Below are positions 30,678 to 42,400 of a DNA stretch of 54,553 bases, in pieces. The stretch covers positions 1 to 54,553 of the forward strand of contig WION01000354.1 of the NCBI GenBank assembly GCA_015039365.1, given 5' to 3'. The notes below the pieces were generated by a model. It was not told the origin of the DNA and did no database searches. It saw only the letters and a program-made list of their open reading frames with translations. Position 1 is the first letter of the stretch. Each line of letters opens with the position of its first letter. A program made the position numbers and the translations under genes. The stretch is from Amanita rubescens (Eukaryota; Basidiomycota; Agaricomycetes; Agaricales; Amanitaceae).

Positions 30678-31742
30678 ATGTCAAGGTCTCTCGCTTCCAT
30701 GTCCTTCGCTCTAGGTAGGAGATACATGAGCTTCCGCCCCTCCTCTACCGAGTTCGGCCCATCCACGCCGGGTACGTCATACGACTCACCTCCATTACTT
30801 CCACCTCACATCGCCCACCTCCAGCACGTAAAAAAGTCACAATTCAAACCCTACAAAACCTCCGCGCATCCAAAACACCCATCGCGATGCTCACAGCCTA
30901 CGACTACCCAACTTCCATCGCATGCTCATCCTCTCCTCTTATCGACATCATCCTCGTCGGTGACTCCCTCGCCCAAGTCTGCCTAGGTTACCCATCCACA
31001 ACCCAACTCACCCTCGACGAAATGATCCACCACTCCCGCGCCGTTTTCCGAGGCCGCGGATCCTCCCACCCCCTCATCGTCGCCGACATGCCCTTCGGAA
31101 CGTACCACTCCTCCCCGGAATCAACCATCTCAAACGCAGTCAGACTCGTCCGCGAAGGACAAGTCGAAGGCGTCAAAATGGAAGGGGGAAAAGAAATCGC
31201 GGGGATGGTGAACCGCCTCACCTCCATCGGTATACCCGTTATGGCGCACGTAGGGTTGTTGCCGCAACGTGTCATCGCACTCTCTGGATATCGCGTACAA
31301 GGACGAACGGCAGAGGCTGCTAAATCCGTCTTGAGCGACGCGATGGCGATGCAAGAAGCAGGAGCGTTCGCCGTCGTTCTTGAGGCCGTTCCGAAAGAAT
31401 TGGGGAAATACATCACGAAGAAGCTTTCGATCCCTACGATCGGTATCGGCGCGGGGCCTTGGACGAGCGGTCAGGTACGTTTTCTCCCTCCGTGGCGCGC
31501 ATCATGACGAAGCGCTGACGCGCTGGCAGGTTCTGGTGATAGACGACGCGCTAGGCACTTACGCCGGACACAAGCCTAAATTCGCCCGTAGATTCGCGGA
31601 ACTTAAACCTCTGCGTGATGGTGGCGTTCATAAATATGCAGAGGCTGTACGATCCGGTTTATTCCCGGACGCACAAGCTGAAAGCTACGGAATGGAAGAG
31701 GAAGAATGGGATAGGTTCTTAAAGATGATGACGGGCGCGTGA
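30678..31742 (+). CDS. Ketopantoate hydroxymethyltransferase
   Basis: This enzyme (PanB family, EC 2.1.2.11) makes ketopantoate from 2-oxoisovalerate and methylene-tetrahydrofolate, the first committed step to pantothenate and coenzyme A. Exons 30678-30771, 30825-31474 and 31530-31742 give 318 aa. The first about 30 residues (MSRSLASMSFALGRR...) look like a mitochondrial presequence. Core motifs: KVTIQTLQNLRASKTPIAML, TAYDYP, VGDSLAQVCLGYPSTTQLTL, PLIVADMPFGTYHSSPE, VKMEGGKE, PVMAHVGLLPQ, FAVVLEAVP, IPTIGIGAG and QVLVIDDALG. All family landmarks are present and the length is normal. Confidence 0.95.
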
Positions 31743-31807
31743 CGCGTTGACGTGGCAAAGAACTCGGTTGGTTATTTAAATAAGTGAATTATCATTATTA
31801 TATCTCA

Positions 31808-32193
31808 AGGACGACTAAAAAAAATACCAGCGTATACTCGGACCGAGGTCCATTTTTGTACTTCCTCCGTCATAATGTCCTTAAAATACCTTAATTCTCT
31901 ACCCCTTGAACCCCACCACCACACCCGCCGCTCCCGGGATCGCGAACGTCGCCTTGATGACTTCAACAGCCGCCCACACCCAGCCGAATACCCCAACACC
32001 ATGACCAAATTGGTACCCAAGAATAAACAAAGTACGACGGCGGTAGCCGCAACGAGACCGCTAATGGTCTGTACTTGAAGCTTGAGGAATAGTAGCACCT
32101 GCGATGGTGAATATAACGCTCGATTTCATCTTCGGTCATGGGTGGAAGGTTCGACAACTGCGACCGTTGATCGGCTTTGTACTCAAGCTGCAC
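31808..32193 (-). CDS. Possible small membrane protein, exon structure unresolved
   Basis: On the minus strand, MTEDEIERYIHHR is followed in another frame by a hydrophobic stretch (ISGLVAATAVVLCLFLG), and a third frame continues as GYQFGHGVGVFGWVWAAVEV, ending IPGAAGVVVGFKG and stop at about 31899. The pieces look like one small membrane protein, but the joins need introns or an indel that I cannot place with confidence. No function recognised. Confidence 0.3.
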
Positions 32194-32836
32194 TATGACA
32201 AGAGCGACCTAAAGCGAGAAGACCTCTATAATGGCAGCCACGTGTAAATGTATTTGTCCCAGTTTGTCTTCTGCATTCATTGAAACGGTCGGACGCAATT
32301 GCGGTACTAAATGTCAGTGCTAGCTTGAACCAGGGCTAGCTCGGGTTCATCCAAGCTCCGTACTCTCATCATCATCGTCGATCTCCATAGCATGTAGCAC
32401 GCAACGTAGAAGTGGATGGCATCAAGATGATGAACGCTAGAAATGAGATCACTGGGCCACCCAACTGATTGTCGCCTCTAACTCCGTCCACGACGCGTCG
32501 GCCACTTGGGACCGCACGTGTGAATGAGCCCTGATTTGCGCCGTCAACGTCGGCTCTTTCTCAGTAGCCTTGAACGAACAAGAAGAAGAAGAAAAAAAAA
32601 AGAACTGCCCAAATATATAAAATTCAAGTCGTAAGAATCACCCTAGGATGTCTAGGGACAATTTGAATAACGCCGCGTTGGCCGGAGTCGCTCACGCTGA
32701 AATTGGACCCGCCATGACACATCAAAGTGGGGTTCCTCCTCCGAACTGTTATCAAAGAGCGGGCACACGATTCAGTGGGCTTTTCCTGAATTCTGCATAT
32801 AAGCACGGGAATGACCTCGACGACAGCTTTCCTGGG
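32194..32836. other. Intergenic stretch upstream of the CE16 gene
   Basis: No gene recognised. An A-rich run lies at about 32585-32600, and an AT-rich block with AAATATATAAAA is at about 32610-32622, about 215 nt before the CE16 start. Confidence 0.4.
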
Positions 32837-34424
32837 ATGATTGCCTTTTCTTCGTTTGCCGCGGCTCCGCTTCTCTCCCTTCACATTTTCTTGGCAAGCG
32901 CAGCTGCACAATCTCAGATCGGAGAACAATGTACGTCGTCCGCAATATTACTTACTCGAACTGGCATAGCCGACGATTGCTGATCACCTCGGAAGGCGGT
33001 GGACAGGGATGGACAGGACCAACGATATGCTCGGCAGGGTGCGTGATTCATTCCAGAGTCCTCTGGATCTATGACTGATATAATGCCTCAGATCCATCTG
33101 TACCGTTCTTGACGAGCGTTTGTAGAAATTACTTGCTTTACGAGGCAGGTCACTTATGCGAGCTCAGAATCCTCATTTTGCAAGTTGTGTCCGAAACCTC
33201 AACCTAACTTTTGGTTTAGTTTGTGAGTACCACTCTTATAGTGGTTCGACGACGACACTCAAGTTACTACAGTGGTGATTCCTACTCAACTACTAGTTTC
33301 AACGCATCAAGTACTCTTCCCTCAATCGGAAACCCATTAGGGAATCCTCCGTATCCCGGTTACACCGCTGATGGAGGTGAAAATTGGATCGACTTTCTAA
33401 CAACGACATACAACAACTCTTTGATTCTCACTTATAACTTTGCATGGGGAGGCGCAACCATCGATGCGAAACTTGTGACGCCAGGTTCAGGCATATCGTT
33501 GACGAATGAGGTCAATACCTTCCTAAACAAGTTTTCCAGCAAGCCCCCGTCTACACCATGGCAAATCGATAATACATTATTCTCGGTGTGGATCGGTATT
33601 AATGATGTGGGAGATTCGTTCAACCAGGTTACTGATCTGACCACGTATGTACCGCCTCTTCATTGCGCTTCCTGATATAGACACCGGGCTTAGGTTTTCT
33701 GATGAACTGATGAACGCCTATTTTGAGCTAGTTGAGAAACTAGTCAGTTCTTCTTCAGTAGCATCTCGCGATCTAACCATCATCTAGTAGTAAGCCCATA
33801 TAACTGACCATTAAAAAATGATCTTACCCGTCCGCAGTCAAGTAGGAGCAAGGAACTACCTTTTCATTAACGTACCCCCAATGGAACGCAGCCCTCTGGT
33901 ATGTAGCGCAGTTACCTGCGGAAGGATTAATTCTATATATATATTTTCAGTTCCTTGCGCTCCCTGCGTCAAACCAGTCGCGCGAGAAGGCTTTTATCAA
34001 TGTCTACAATAGCAGACTGAAAACAAGGATCGATTGGTTTTCAGGAAATCACAGTGATGTATGCTAAATTTTAATCTCTGTGACCGCCTATCTGATCCAG
34101 GTATGCCTAGGTTCAGTTGTGGGAGTGGGATGCCCATGCTGCGTTTACTAGAATTCTCGATAATCCTACGGCTTATGGATTCAAAGATGCAACATCTTAT
34201 GGTAATAACGATCCCAACTACCTTTGGAGGTAAACTTCACCTTTTAAGGGAAGAATCGTCTACTAGGCTAACGGTCTTTTACAATAGTGGCAATTACCAT
34301 CCTAGTAGTATGTCATGATATTTTGTCAGTTGCGTCTAGGTCGCTCATATGTCATCCAGGTGCCGCATACAGGATTTTTGCAGAGGAAATTAGCTACGTC
34401 CTTTCGGGAAGCGTTTGGTGGTAG
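32837..34424 (+). CDS. Secreted CBM1-CE16 acetylesterase (GDSL/SGNH hydrolase)
   Basis: Carbohydrate esterase family 16 enzymes remove acetyl groups from hemicellulose fragments; CBM1 anchors enzymes to cellulose. Exons: 32837-32930, 32996-33038, 33092-33117, 33168-33222, 33273-33644, 33694-33786, 33838-33898, 33951-34058, 34117-34229, 34288-34307, 34360-34424 (1050 nt, 349 aa). A signal peptide (MIAFSSFAAAPLLSLHIFLA) precedes QIGEQCGGQGWTGPTICSAG and SICTVL, a fungal cellulose-binding module. The esterase starts FWFSFGDSYSTTSFN (catalytic Ser in GDSY), with NPLGNPPYPGYTADGGENW, FAWGGATIDAKL (block II), SVWIGINDVG (block III), YLFINVPPMERSP, FINVYNSRLKTRIDWF, and GNYHPSSAAYRIFAEE with the catalytic His. 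A TAG at 33785-33787 is not read, because the donor GTAGTA begins at 33787. The CBM1 end is atypical (EQSSFCKLC instead of NxWYSQC). Eleven exons in 1.6 kb. Confidence 0.9.
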
Positions 34425-34906
34425 TAAATCCAGTATCGCAGTTATATAGAGTACCCTGAGAGCATCATCGGAAGACCCATATGAAGGCACTATTTGCTAC
34501 CCTCCACAGCCTCTATCTAGTTCAGGTATCGGCGCTTGTGGATTCATGACAGTGGGGAGGACGTTTGATTCGAATGGACTTGGACGCTCGATTTTCGGTA
34601 GTACGTAAATTTATATTCATATCCTTCGGAAATCCACGCTATGTGTATGTCCGTTCATAGGCCCACTGCAGAACGCAAATCCGTCGTCAGATGCAGAGCC
34701 TAGAAAACAACTGTTTTTATCAGCATGAAAATTTTGAGAAAAAATTAAAATAGAAAATGCTGTGTGTGCCACCGAGACTATTCCTTAAAGGAAAGGCAAA
34801 GGGACCAAATAACAACGATTACCGGTTCACGCCATCGTGGTGACCCTTTAGGACGAGGAACGTGCCCAACGTCCAGCCTCCAGAAACGTTCTGGCTCCCG
34901 AGTCTC
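34425..34906. other. Intergenic stretch after CE16
   Basis: No gene recognised. It includes an AT-rich tail at about 34725-34755 that may be the 3' end of the esterase transcript or the neighbour's. Confidence 0.4.
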
Positions 34907-35446
34907 CTAGTAACGTCGCGGGTATACCAGAAGATCACGGGTCCCGGTGGTGATATCTGACAATGATAGATTAAACGGTGACGCACATTTTGTTAATAAC
35001 AAATCATTCCGCCCAATGTCAAGGCAAGATTTTTGATGGATGGCGACTCGCGAGCCAAGCGGGAACGTAGATTTAACGGCGAGCTTCGGGGCTGTTGGAA
35101 AAAGAACAATCAGGAATGGCGAGAGGAAGCAAAGAAAAGAAGACGATACCGTTTCATTGGCGCTTGCCTCTGCGTATAGACGTTCTGAGGTGTGAGGTGG
35201 TGAGCGAAAGAATGAAAGAAAGAATTGGTGGTTGGCAGTACACAAGTTCAAATTTATACCAGCCGCGACGGTAACCTTTTCCGGACACATACGTGTGACG
35301 AATGGATAATGACCCAGAAAAATCCCCCAAAAAGCACTGGAACGTCTATACATGCCCATTGAATGGTCTCCACTTATCCCACCGATAACGTCTCGCTGCT
35401 CGGTCCCGGTGATTGGGTCCTCGTTCAGCTGGAACCGGATATCCAA
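34907..35446 (-). CDS. Hypothetical protein fragment, minus strand
   Basis: The long open frame has coding-like pieces separated by intron-like sequence: LNEDPITGTEQRDVI, then RLYAEASANET, then after an intron with CAG acceptor (about 35088) APKLAVKSTFPLGSRVAIHQ ending LLVYPRRY and stop at 34907. There is no ATG at the 5' end of the open frame (it opens with TTG), so an upstream exon is needed. No family recognised. Confidence 0.3.
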   Translation of the reverse strand: MDIRFQLNEDPITGTEQRDVIGGISGDHSMGMYRRSSAFWGIFLGHYPFVTRMCPEKVTVAAGINLNLCTANHQFFLSFFRSPPHTSERLYAEASANETVSSSFLCFLSPFLIVLFPTAPKLAVKSTFPLGSRVAIHQKSCLDIGRNDLLLTKCASPFNLSLSDITTGTRDLLVYPRRY

Positions 35447-35916
35447 TTAGAAACGCGTCGATTAGAGACGATGGGGAGGAGAGGCATATCACCGTCATAG
35501 GCGCATCAGCACTACGAGTCTGCGCTTACATTACACATCATAGTCTGGTTATCCCCTCATGGCAGAGAGGTGTGGATTGGGGAAAGAGGGCGGGAAGCGT
35601 CACTGATATTTCAATTGGGCTGGTGTATTATTTACATATATCTCAACGAGTCGATGAAAGAAACTGATTTCTTTCATCAGGTGGTTTACACGCGTCGGAG
35701 GGAATAAGTTGGCCACTAGGTGGCATGGAGGTGTGGCTGGTGCGTCGTGTGCTCTTGGGAAGCGCGATATGCGACACTTTTGATTGTGAGTGTCAAAGCT
35801 CTGACTCAGCAGAGGCCGGGAGTGTCTGCTTCGTAGTATTAGTAATCAGTTTCCCGTAGGAACATCATGGCAATCCTATAGTGCAAGGAACACGCTGGAC
35901 TTGTCTTGCGCGGTGA

Positions 35917-35924
35917 TATATATA
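35917..35924 (+). promoter_or_regulatory. TATA-like element upstream of the crinkler gene
   Basis: TATATATA lies 110 nt before the ATG at 36034, in the gap that serves as this gene's promoter. The spacing is plausible for a leader of about 80 nt; otherwise unsupported. Confidence 0.35.
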
Positions 35925-36033
35925 GTCGAACGTGTTGAGGAACCGCCACGTGTTAAGTTCAAGGCTGGCACGTGCTAGGGTGGCATCAACAATAATTGTT
36001 CAAACGTAACTTCAAGTTGTGCTCCCAATCGCT

Positions 36034-38205
36034 ATGCGTATCAATTATCTCATTCTAGATGAACCGAATGTCGAATATGTTCAATCCGTTGAAATTGACA
36101 GTTCTGATACTGTCGCCACCCTTCGAACAAAGATCGCGTCGAACCATGATCTGCTCGTTCCCGGACAGATCGTGAAGTTTGAGAAGGTTTCTATGTCAAT
36201 GGACGATGAAGAGATCAACGAGAAGCTCCGAAATTTTACCTTCACTCAGACTGCGAACACCTGGAGGGCCACGAGGAAGTTGTCCGCCATCATAGGGCCT
36301 GCCGAGCTTGCACCAGACCATCTTCACCTCATTATTCGTGCGTAACACAGTGTCCTCGAAAGCGAATTGATGACATCCTTCCGTATAGGACCTGCATTTA
36401 TCAACGTAAACTACGTCTTCCCCAGCATCTCTCCTGAAGTTGCTTGTGTTAAAATTGCGTATGGCGAGAACATCAAGGCACTTCTAAAGGCGATCGTTGT
36501 CGACATGGCCGACATGGGCCTTAATGTCCCTCCAGGGCAATACATGATCTTGAAGACATCTATCGATATCGATGCGGACTTGTCATCGCGTATTGCCACT
36601 GCCGAAGATCAAGAGCTTGTGATGTGGCGAGCATTGTCGGATGTCTTTGAAGAAGTGCCGAAACGCGAGTGGGTCCATGTTCTTGTCAAACCCAGGTTCA
36701 GCGGTATGGATTTTATTTTTGCAATGTCTAAAACCGACTTATTTATCTGTCTTCACAAGAACCGGGAGGTACTCGCGCAGTAGCAGAAGCTCCAATGTCT
36801 GAATCGTCACGTCGGCACCGCTTCCTCGAAGACCGCCGTGCCGAAGCGCCATCTAGCGGCGGTCAACCAAAAATCTTCGCAGGGAAGCAGACAACCGATG
36901 CAAAAATTTTGTGCAGTCGGCCCCCGGGAGCGTCTCCCCCTATACCCCTGACCCTTTTGCATCCAATCTTCGCTAAATTTGTTGACGACTGCGAACACTC
37001 TCAACCGAGTCGTCAGATTAATCAGTTTACGCTTAAACTTGCCGAGTCTATGTCCAAATTTTATCCCGATGAAAAGGCACGAGCAAAGGAGCTCAAACTG
37101 CTCTTTTCGGATCTCGGTATTGAACTTCAGACGATCAGAATTTCTGGAACTGCATATGAAATGGACGCGGCACTTATCAGGGGCAACAGATTCCTCCTTA
37201 TCGCCGGGGAGATCAAGAACGATGGAACGAATAATGTCGATCCCTTCTTACAAGCCATACTTTATTATCTTGAGCAAACACGAGAAGTCGCGCCCACCTT
37301 GCCATCGTCAATTCTGCCCGCTCTGATCCTTATCTGTGCTGGTGCGTCTCTCAACTATATGCCAGCAGTAAACTAACAGAACGCTAGGTCCATATCTCTC
37401 CTTCTCAGGTGCTGTGTGGAACGGTTGCCCCAATGTCCAGGTCCTTACACCGGCAATTCCGTTGCATTTCCACTCTACTGATCTGAAACTCCGGGAAATG
37501 ACGGCTCGCCATATCAATGCTTTTTCTTCGGCCGTTCGATCCCTCGAAGAACATTACAATGAACCGCTCTATCGTCAGACGTCGACGGTTGATGGCGTTC
37601 ATCCATCCGTCCGCGACATTTTTCCATACCCTGTCTCTTTCACATCTGGCACCTTGGAGGAGCCGAAATCGCGCAACTTCATCTATCATTCCTTAGTGAA
37701 GTCTGGAAAATTGATATTCCGTGGCGAAATCAGTGATACGCGCGAAAAGATTTGCATCAAGTTTGTTCGACGTTATTCCGACAAGGTTCATGAGTTCTGC
37801 GCAACGAACAATTGGGCTCCCAAGCTTCTTGCCTTCCAGGAGTTGTCTGGCGGATGGAACATGGTCATCATGGAGGACCTGAATGACTACGTTGACCTCT
37901 TTGGGTCCTCTTTAGCTCCAGATCGCGTGGAGGCTGTCAAAAAACACCTTAAGGGAATTCTCGTACAAATGCATCAGCACGGATACGTGCATGGCGATGT
38001 TCGTAATGTGAATGTTATGATCAAAAAAAATGACCCGGATCTTCCAGCCATGCTAGTGGATTTCGATTGGGCAGGGAAGATTGGCGAGACTAAGTATCCG
38101 ATGAATGTCAACCGAGAAGATGTGTATCGTCCAGAGGGAGCTGTTGATAACGAGCCCGTCCTAGCAGAACATGATATGTCGATGTTAATGGAATTGACAT
38201 GCTAA
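36034..38205 (+). CDS. Crinkler-like (CR) protein: ubiquitin-like header, REase-like and kinase-like domains
   Basis: Exons 36034-36337, 36389-36703, 36760-37341 and 37388-38205 give 672 aa in frame. Residues about 1-100 (MRINYLILDEPNVEYVQSVE onward) resemble the ubiquitin-like N-terminal header of crinklers. After a hydrophilic linker, about 290-390 holds YEMDAALIRGN followed by FLLIAGEIKND, an Asp...Glu-x-Lys arrangement as in PD-(D/E)xK nucleases. Residues about 480-670 form a protein-kinase-like domain: MVIMEDLNDYVDL (hinge), HGDVRNVNVMI (catalytic loop) and LVDFDWAG in place of DFG, ending RPEGAVDNEPVLAEHDMSML. Crinkler proteins are known from oomycetes and from many fungi, where they may act as effectors or in conflict between cells; the target here is unknown. 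No signal peptide is seen. The ATG at 36034 is chosen because the longer frame upstream begins with GTG. Confidence 0.85.
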
Positions 38206-38555
38206 AGTGTAGATTAATATATGGTTGGTTTCGAGTTTGTAGTACGTCCTTTGTTGAATGGCAATGGATAAGTGATGTTTGATACCCTAAACGGGGACAG
38301 ACAACTTTCCCCACAACAAAACGCACTCCCCATTTCCTATCCACCCTAGCTCTTATAGTGGATGTAGATGAATGGCGCAAATGAAATCGACCGCGTCTAT
38401 GATAATCCTTTATCCGCCATATTCTGTGGCTCATCTGTCAGTCAGTCGTTCGGCAAAGTTTCCGTGGGCAGATGAGGAACGCCGTGGGAAGTCACCCCGC
38501 AGGCTGGGAAAAATACAAAACTTTACCTGAGGTCTTCATTTGTACATGCTATAAA
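38206..38555. other. Intergenic stretch before U6
   Basis: No gene recognised. It should carry the RNA polymerase III upstream promoter of U6. The only TATA-like string I see is CTATAAAG directly at the RNA start (38550-38557), so no clear upstream TATA at the usual spacing is visible. Confidence 0.4.
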
Positions 38556-38581
38556 GTGTCCCCTTCGGGGTGACATACGAA

Positions 38582-38612
<31 letters not shown>

Positions 38613-38672
38613 GGCCCCTGCACAAGGATGACACGCTTTTCCGGAGTGGTAGACCTACGGGTCTCAATATTT
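38556..38672 (+). ncRNA. U6 spliceosomal snRNA
   Basis: The 5' stem-loop GTGTCCCCTTCGGGGTGACA is followed by the invariant core: ATTGGAACGATACAGAGAAG with the ACAGAGA box that pairs with 5' splice sites, then ATTAGCATGGCCCCTGCACA and AGGATGACACGC (AGC triad and U4/U6 pairing regions). No intron interrupts the core. The 3' end is set at the T-rich run near 38671-38678 and is approximate. Transcribed by RNA polymerase III; acts in the catalytic core of the spliceosome. Confidence 0.95.
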
Positions 38673-38678
38673 ATTTTT

Positions 38679-39436
38679 TATTTATCAGCATCACACATCA
38701 TTGCCTCAGTGCGTTATCCCTGCTTCCACATACCTAAAAGGCCCATTGCCACTATTCACTGACAGTGACACCAGGTGTAGTCCCTCCCCAGGACCATGCC
38801 CCGGCGATGTTGTGTACTTGCTTTCGTTCGCAAGATGTCTTCTCCAAGATACTCCCGTACTGTGACCGCCAACTCCTGCCAATCGAAAAATGCAATCAGT
38901 GGTATGGGGCAATCATATGCCATGGAACGCGATTTTTTCGTTCGAGGCCGCGCAGCCAGCATAGGATTGAATCATAAGGATATTCTATTATACCGTCGTT
39001 CGCGGCGCCGTAGAGATTGGGATCATCAGCAAGGAGTAAGTTGCGTACGATGATGTATGTTATTAAATATACAAAGGGTAATATACAGGAAAAGTAGGGC
39101 CCACTAGAAATTTCTCCACGTCAAAAGGTGAGGCACGACATCGCATCACCGACAACCACAAGTGGAAGTTAAGTATGCAAACCGGTCTAACGGAAACAAG
39201 TTGTCCAAATACAATCATCTTTTTATAACAAAAAAAGAAAAGAAAAGAACCCGCTAGTCATACAAGTCAAAAAAAAAAAGGAAATTGGGGGGCAGAAATA
39301 ATAGAACAGCACGCCTGTGCCTCCTCTTCGTGGTGCAGGATGAGATGCGACCAGCTCTCCCGATAACTTATCGAAGACCGCCATTACCATAGCGACCATG
39401 ATACCGAAAACAACGTCGGAACCAACGTGCCCTTGA
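38679..39436. other. Intergenic stretch with one weak minus-strand frame
   Basis: On the minus strand at about 38756-39050, LADDPNLYGAANDGIIEYPY and, in another frame, FFDWQELAVTVREYLGEDIL look coding-like and could be two exons of a small gene or remnant. I recognise no family. The rest, including the A-rich stretch at 39220-39280, shows nothing. Confidence 0.3.
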
Positions 39437-42400
39437 TCAACGCAGTACACGCGACTTCCCGCCTCCATCACGACCACGATGATCACGGCCCGCGTCACCC
39501 ATTTTCAGCCTTTTGTGTGGGCTCGTGGTATCCCCGCTCCGTTCATCCGAACTTGTATTCCCCCTTCCTCTTCTAGCCGCGTTGGTCCGTATCGTGGACT
39601 CACCTCGAGTGTCGTCGTCGTCGTCGTCCCTCAGCTCTTCCGAGTTGCGCTTCCTCATCCGATTGGTCCGTCCGCCAACAGCCAGCGTAGCAGCGGGCCG
39701 AGGATCCATCGTCCCATCACCTTTCCTTGCCCTCTTGGGAGGCGTTCCCTCCTTTTTTCTTCGCAGCTCCTGTACATCTTCTTCTAGCTCGTCACATGAA
39801 CGTTTCCGAGACCGCCGTGCTGGCGGCAACGGCTCAAACTCATCGTCAGAGTTTGACTCTGCCTTTGATCGTCGTTTCTGAAAATGGCCTTCCAGTGGGT
39901 CATTCTCAGGGTCGTCTTCCCCATCTAGCACAATCTCCGGCGTAGCAACGCGAGAGAAAGAAGAGGGGGAATAGCTCCCTCTCTCTCCTCCGTACTCCCC
40001 AAACGTCGAGCTGACCTCGAGATCTTCCTCTTCCTCCTCTTCATACTCTTGCTCGTACTCGACTTCCTCTTCTTCGCCCTCTCGCACATGCTCAACCTCC
40101 TCTTCTCCTTCTCCATCAGCCTCGGTTGCGTCATCGAGCCTAATCTCGACGGGCTTTTTTAGCCCCTGATTAGGTATTTGCGGACTTGACCGCACATCTT
40201 GTGCCTGTGAGACAGGTACACTTCCGTTAGTCTGTGCATTAGCAGCAGCAGCGTCAGCGTTGGCCTTGGCCATCGCGCGCTCACATATCTTGCAACGACA
40301 ATGATACAATGGTGCACATGCTTCACGCCAAACCTGTGGATAAACCGTGATCAGTTCCTGATCGTACGTTAAAGGTGCCGAACAAGCGTCGCGTGCCAAA
40401 AGCCAGGCACATACGACCCTCCATATGATATGCGCAGCAGATGCATGCAGCATGCACGCACGCACGCATATATATATTGCATGCACCCATACAACAAAGG
40501 CGAAACCTTCACTCACCGCACGAAACGCTTCAAGACTGTAACTTGGTAAATGTGCCGACGTCACGGGCACATACGGTATAGGCCTCAACAGTCTAGGTGG
40601 GTTCAGGATAGGAGAAATAGCAATAGTGATTAATTGCGTCGAAGGTCGAGGAGGGAGGGGAGGGGCCACTGGCTTCGCCTTCTGAACGGGAACGCTAGAG
40701 TCGCTTATGGGCATTACAGACTCTTCGAGGCAATCGTCCCCTTCCCGAGGAGTGACATCCAAAGATGGAGATGATGACGAAATAGGAGATGGTGAAGGGG
40801 TCGTTTGCAACGTGGAGGTCGACAGGACGGGGCTCGTTGCACTCGAAGACGCGCCACTTTTGCTGTCACTTGTGCTGCTACTCCCCGTCGTACTCGTCGG
40901 ACTATTCGTTGACATTTCACATGCTTTTCGGTCTTTGTCCTCGATGGCCATACGATCCCGAGCGTTATTCCTTCTTCGTTCAGCCCAGTCAACACCATCA
41001 AACCAGACCCCTTCCTCCTCTCGTAGTATCCTCAAAACTTCTTCGAGGTTCATCTTCGACGCTCTCATCGCCGGATCGTCTGAGGTCCCTCCCCACGTAC
41101 AATCGCCCTTGGAAGAAGTCTTGCCATCCTCAAGACATTCAATCACCAACCGGCGCACCACGTTCTTCATAGGAGGCAGTAGCACGACGCGCATCTGTCT
41201 CTGATGAGAGATGTACGCTTGCTCGCACAGCGTAAATGAGGGTGGCATTTCGGCGTTAAAAGTCGACGGGCGAGGGTGCTCCTCCGCAGCATCACTTGCA
41301 TCCAGTCCAAGATCTTCTCGTGCCCATGGACATGGATGTACAGCTGAGACGGTCAAAGGCTTTCCCGGAACGACGTTGTGATACCAGAGATCAGCTGGGC
41401 TGATCCAATAACCATCTAAAATCCTCGATCTCGCCCAATCTCCGAGTGCTAGGTCGCGCACTCCGCCCTCCTCTGTCAGCTGCATCAATTCCGGGTCCTC
41501 TTCATCGTCTTCCTCCTCCTCCTCCTCTTCTTCTTCGAGCTCTGCAGCGTACACGCGGTCTTCCCCTACACCGCCACGCCGACCACCAGCTGCAGCAACT
41601 GCCGCATTCGCACTGGTGAATCTAGCAGCAGCCAACGCTTGCAGCATCATATCTCCCAATCTAGTATGTTTCCTTAGCCACCACTTTTCTCTCGCGAGAC
41701 CGATCACGTCGTTAATTGAGCCTTCAGCCAGGTCAATGAAACCCTCTACGCATTGCCGCGTCTCCCAGTCTTCGCTAGCCAGCTTACTTCCACCAATGGC
41801 TTCTCTGTCACGTGAATTGCCAGCAACCTTTCGCCAAAGCCACTCCCGTCGGCAGAACCGACACGTCGCAGCTACCCCGGGCCACGTGTCGTCGTCCTCG
41901 TTTTCTAAGCAAGATACAATAGATTCTAGAGACATCGCGTTATATGCTTGGGCAGCAAGTGCCGTATTGGGATTGAGGCCAGCGATAGCATACGATGGCG
42001 GGATAGCATTTCCTTCGAAGAGAGGAGCTTCGCGCATGCATATGCCACAGAATGAGATTCGTCGACGGTCATGTTCGCGACATAGCGCGATGGAACCAAG
42101 AAGGGGGGAAGGGATAAGTCGTTTGGCGAGGGTAAGGCCGACAGAGGAGTTGGGTTGGTTGATACGACAGACGAGACAGCTATAGGTGAGGATGTTGCGG
42201 TAGTGACAGTAGGGGGTGAGACGGATGGGTTGTTCTTGAATATGGGTGTCGGCCGTGGACGAGGGGCTGGTGTCGCTTGGAAGGTGAGGCTTGGAGGGTT
42301 GGATGATAGCATTATGGGCGAGACAATCAAGAGGATCAACTAGGGCGATTGCGTGATGCCAAAAAAGATGCGTTTCCACTGACAAAGATAGAAATCAGAT

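Noticed and set aside
33785..33787. Premature TAG in the CE16 esterase
   Set aside because: The donor GTAGTA begins inside it (33787); splicing there gives IIYQVGARNYLF in frame, and all exons sum correctly.
38556..38672. Functional link between the U6 gene and the microexon array
   Set aside because: U6 is a general spliceosome gene; lying 26 kb away on the same fragment is not evidence of a specific role.
39479..39881. Plus-strand open frames opposite the large minus-strand gene
   Set aside because: They are Ser/Val/Leu-rich shadows of the Asp/Glu/Arg-rich C-terminus of the real gene.
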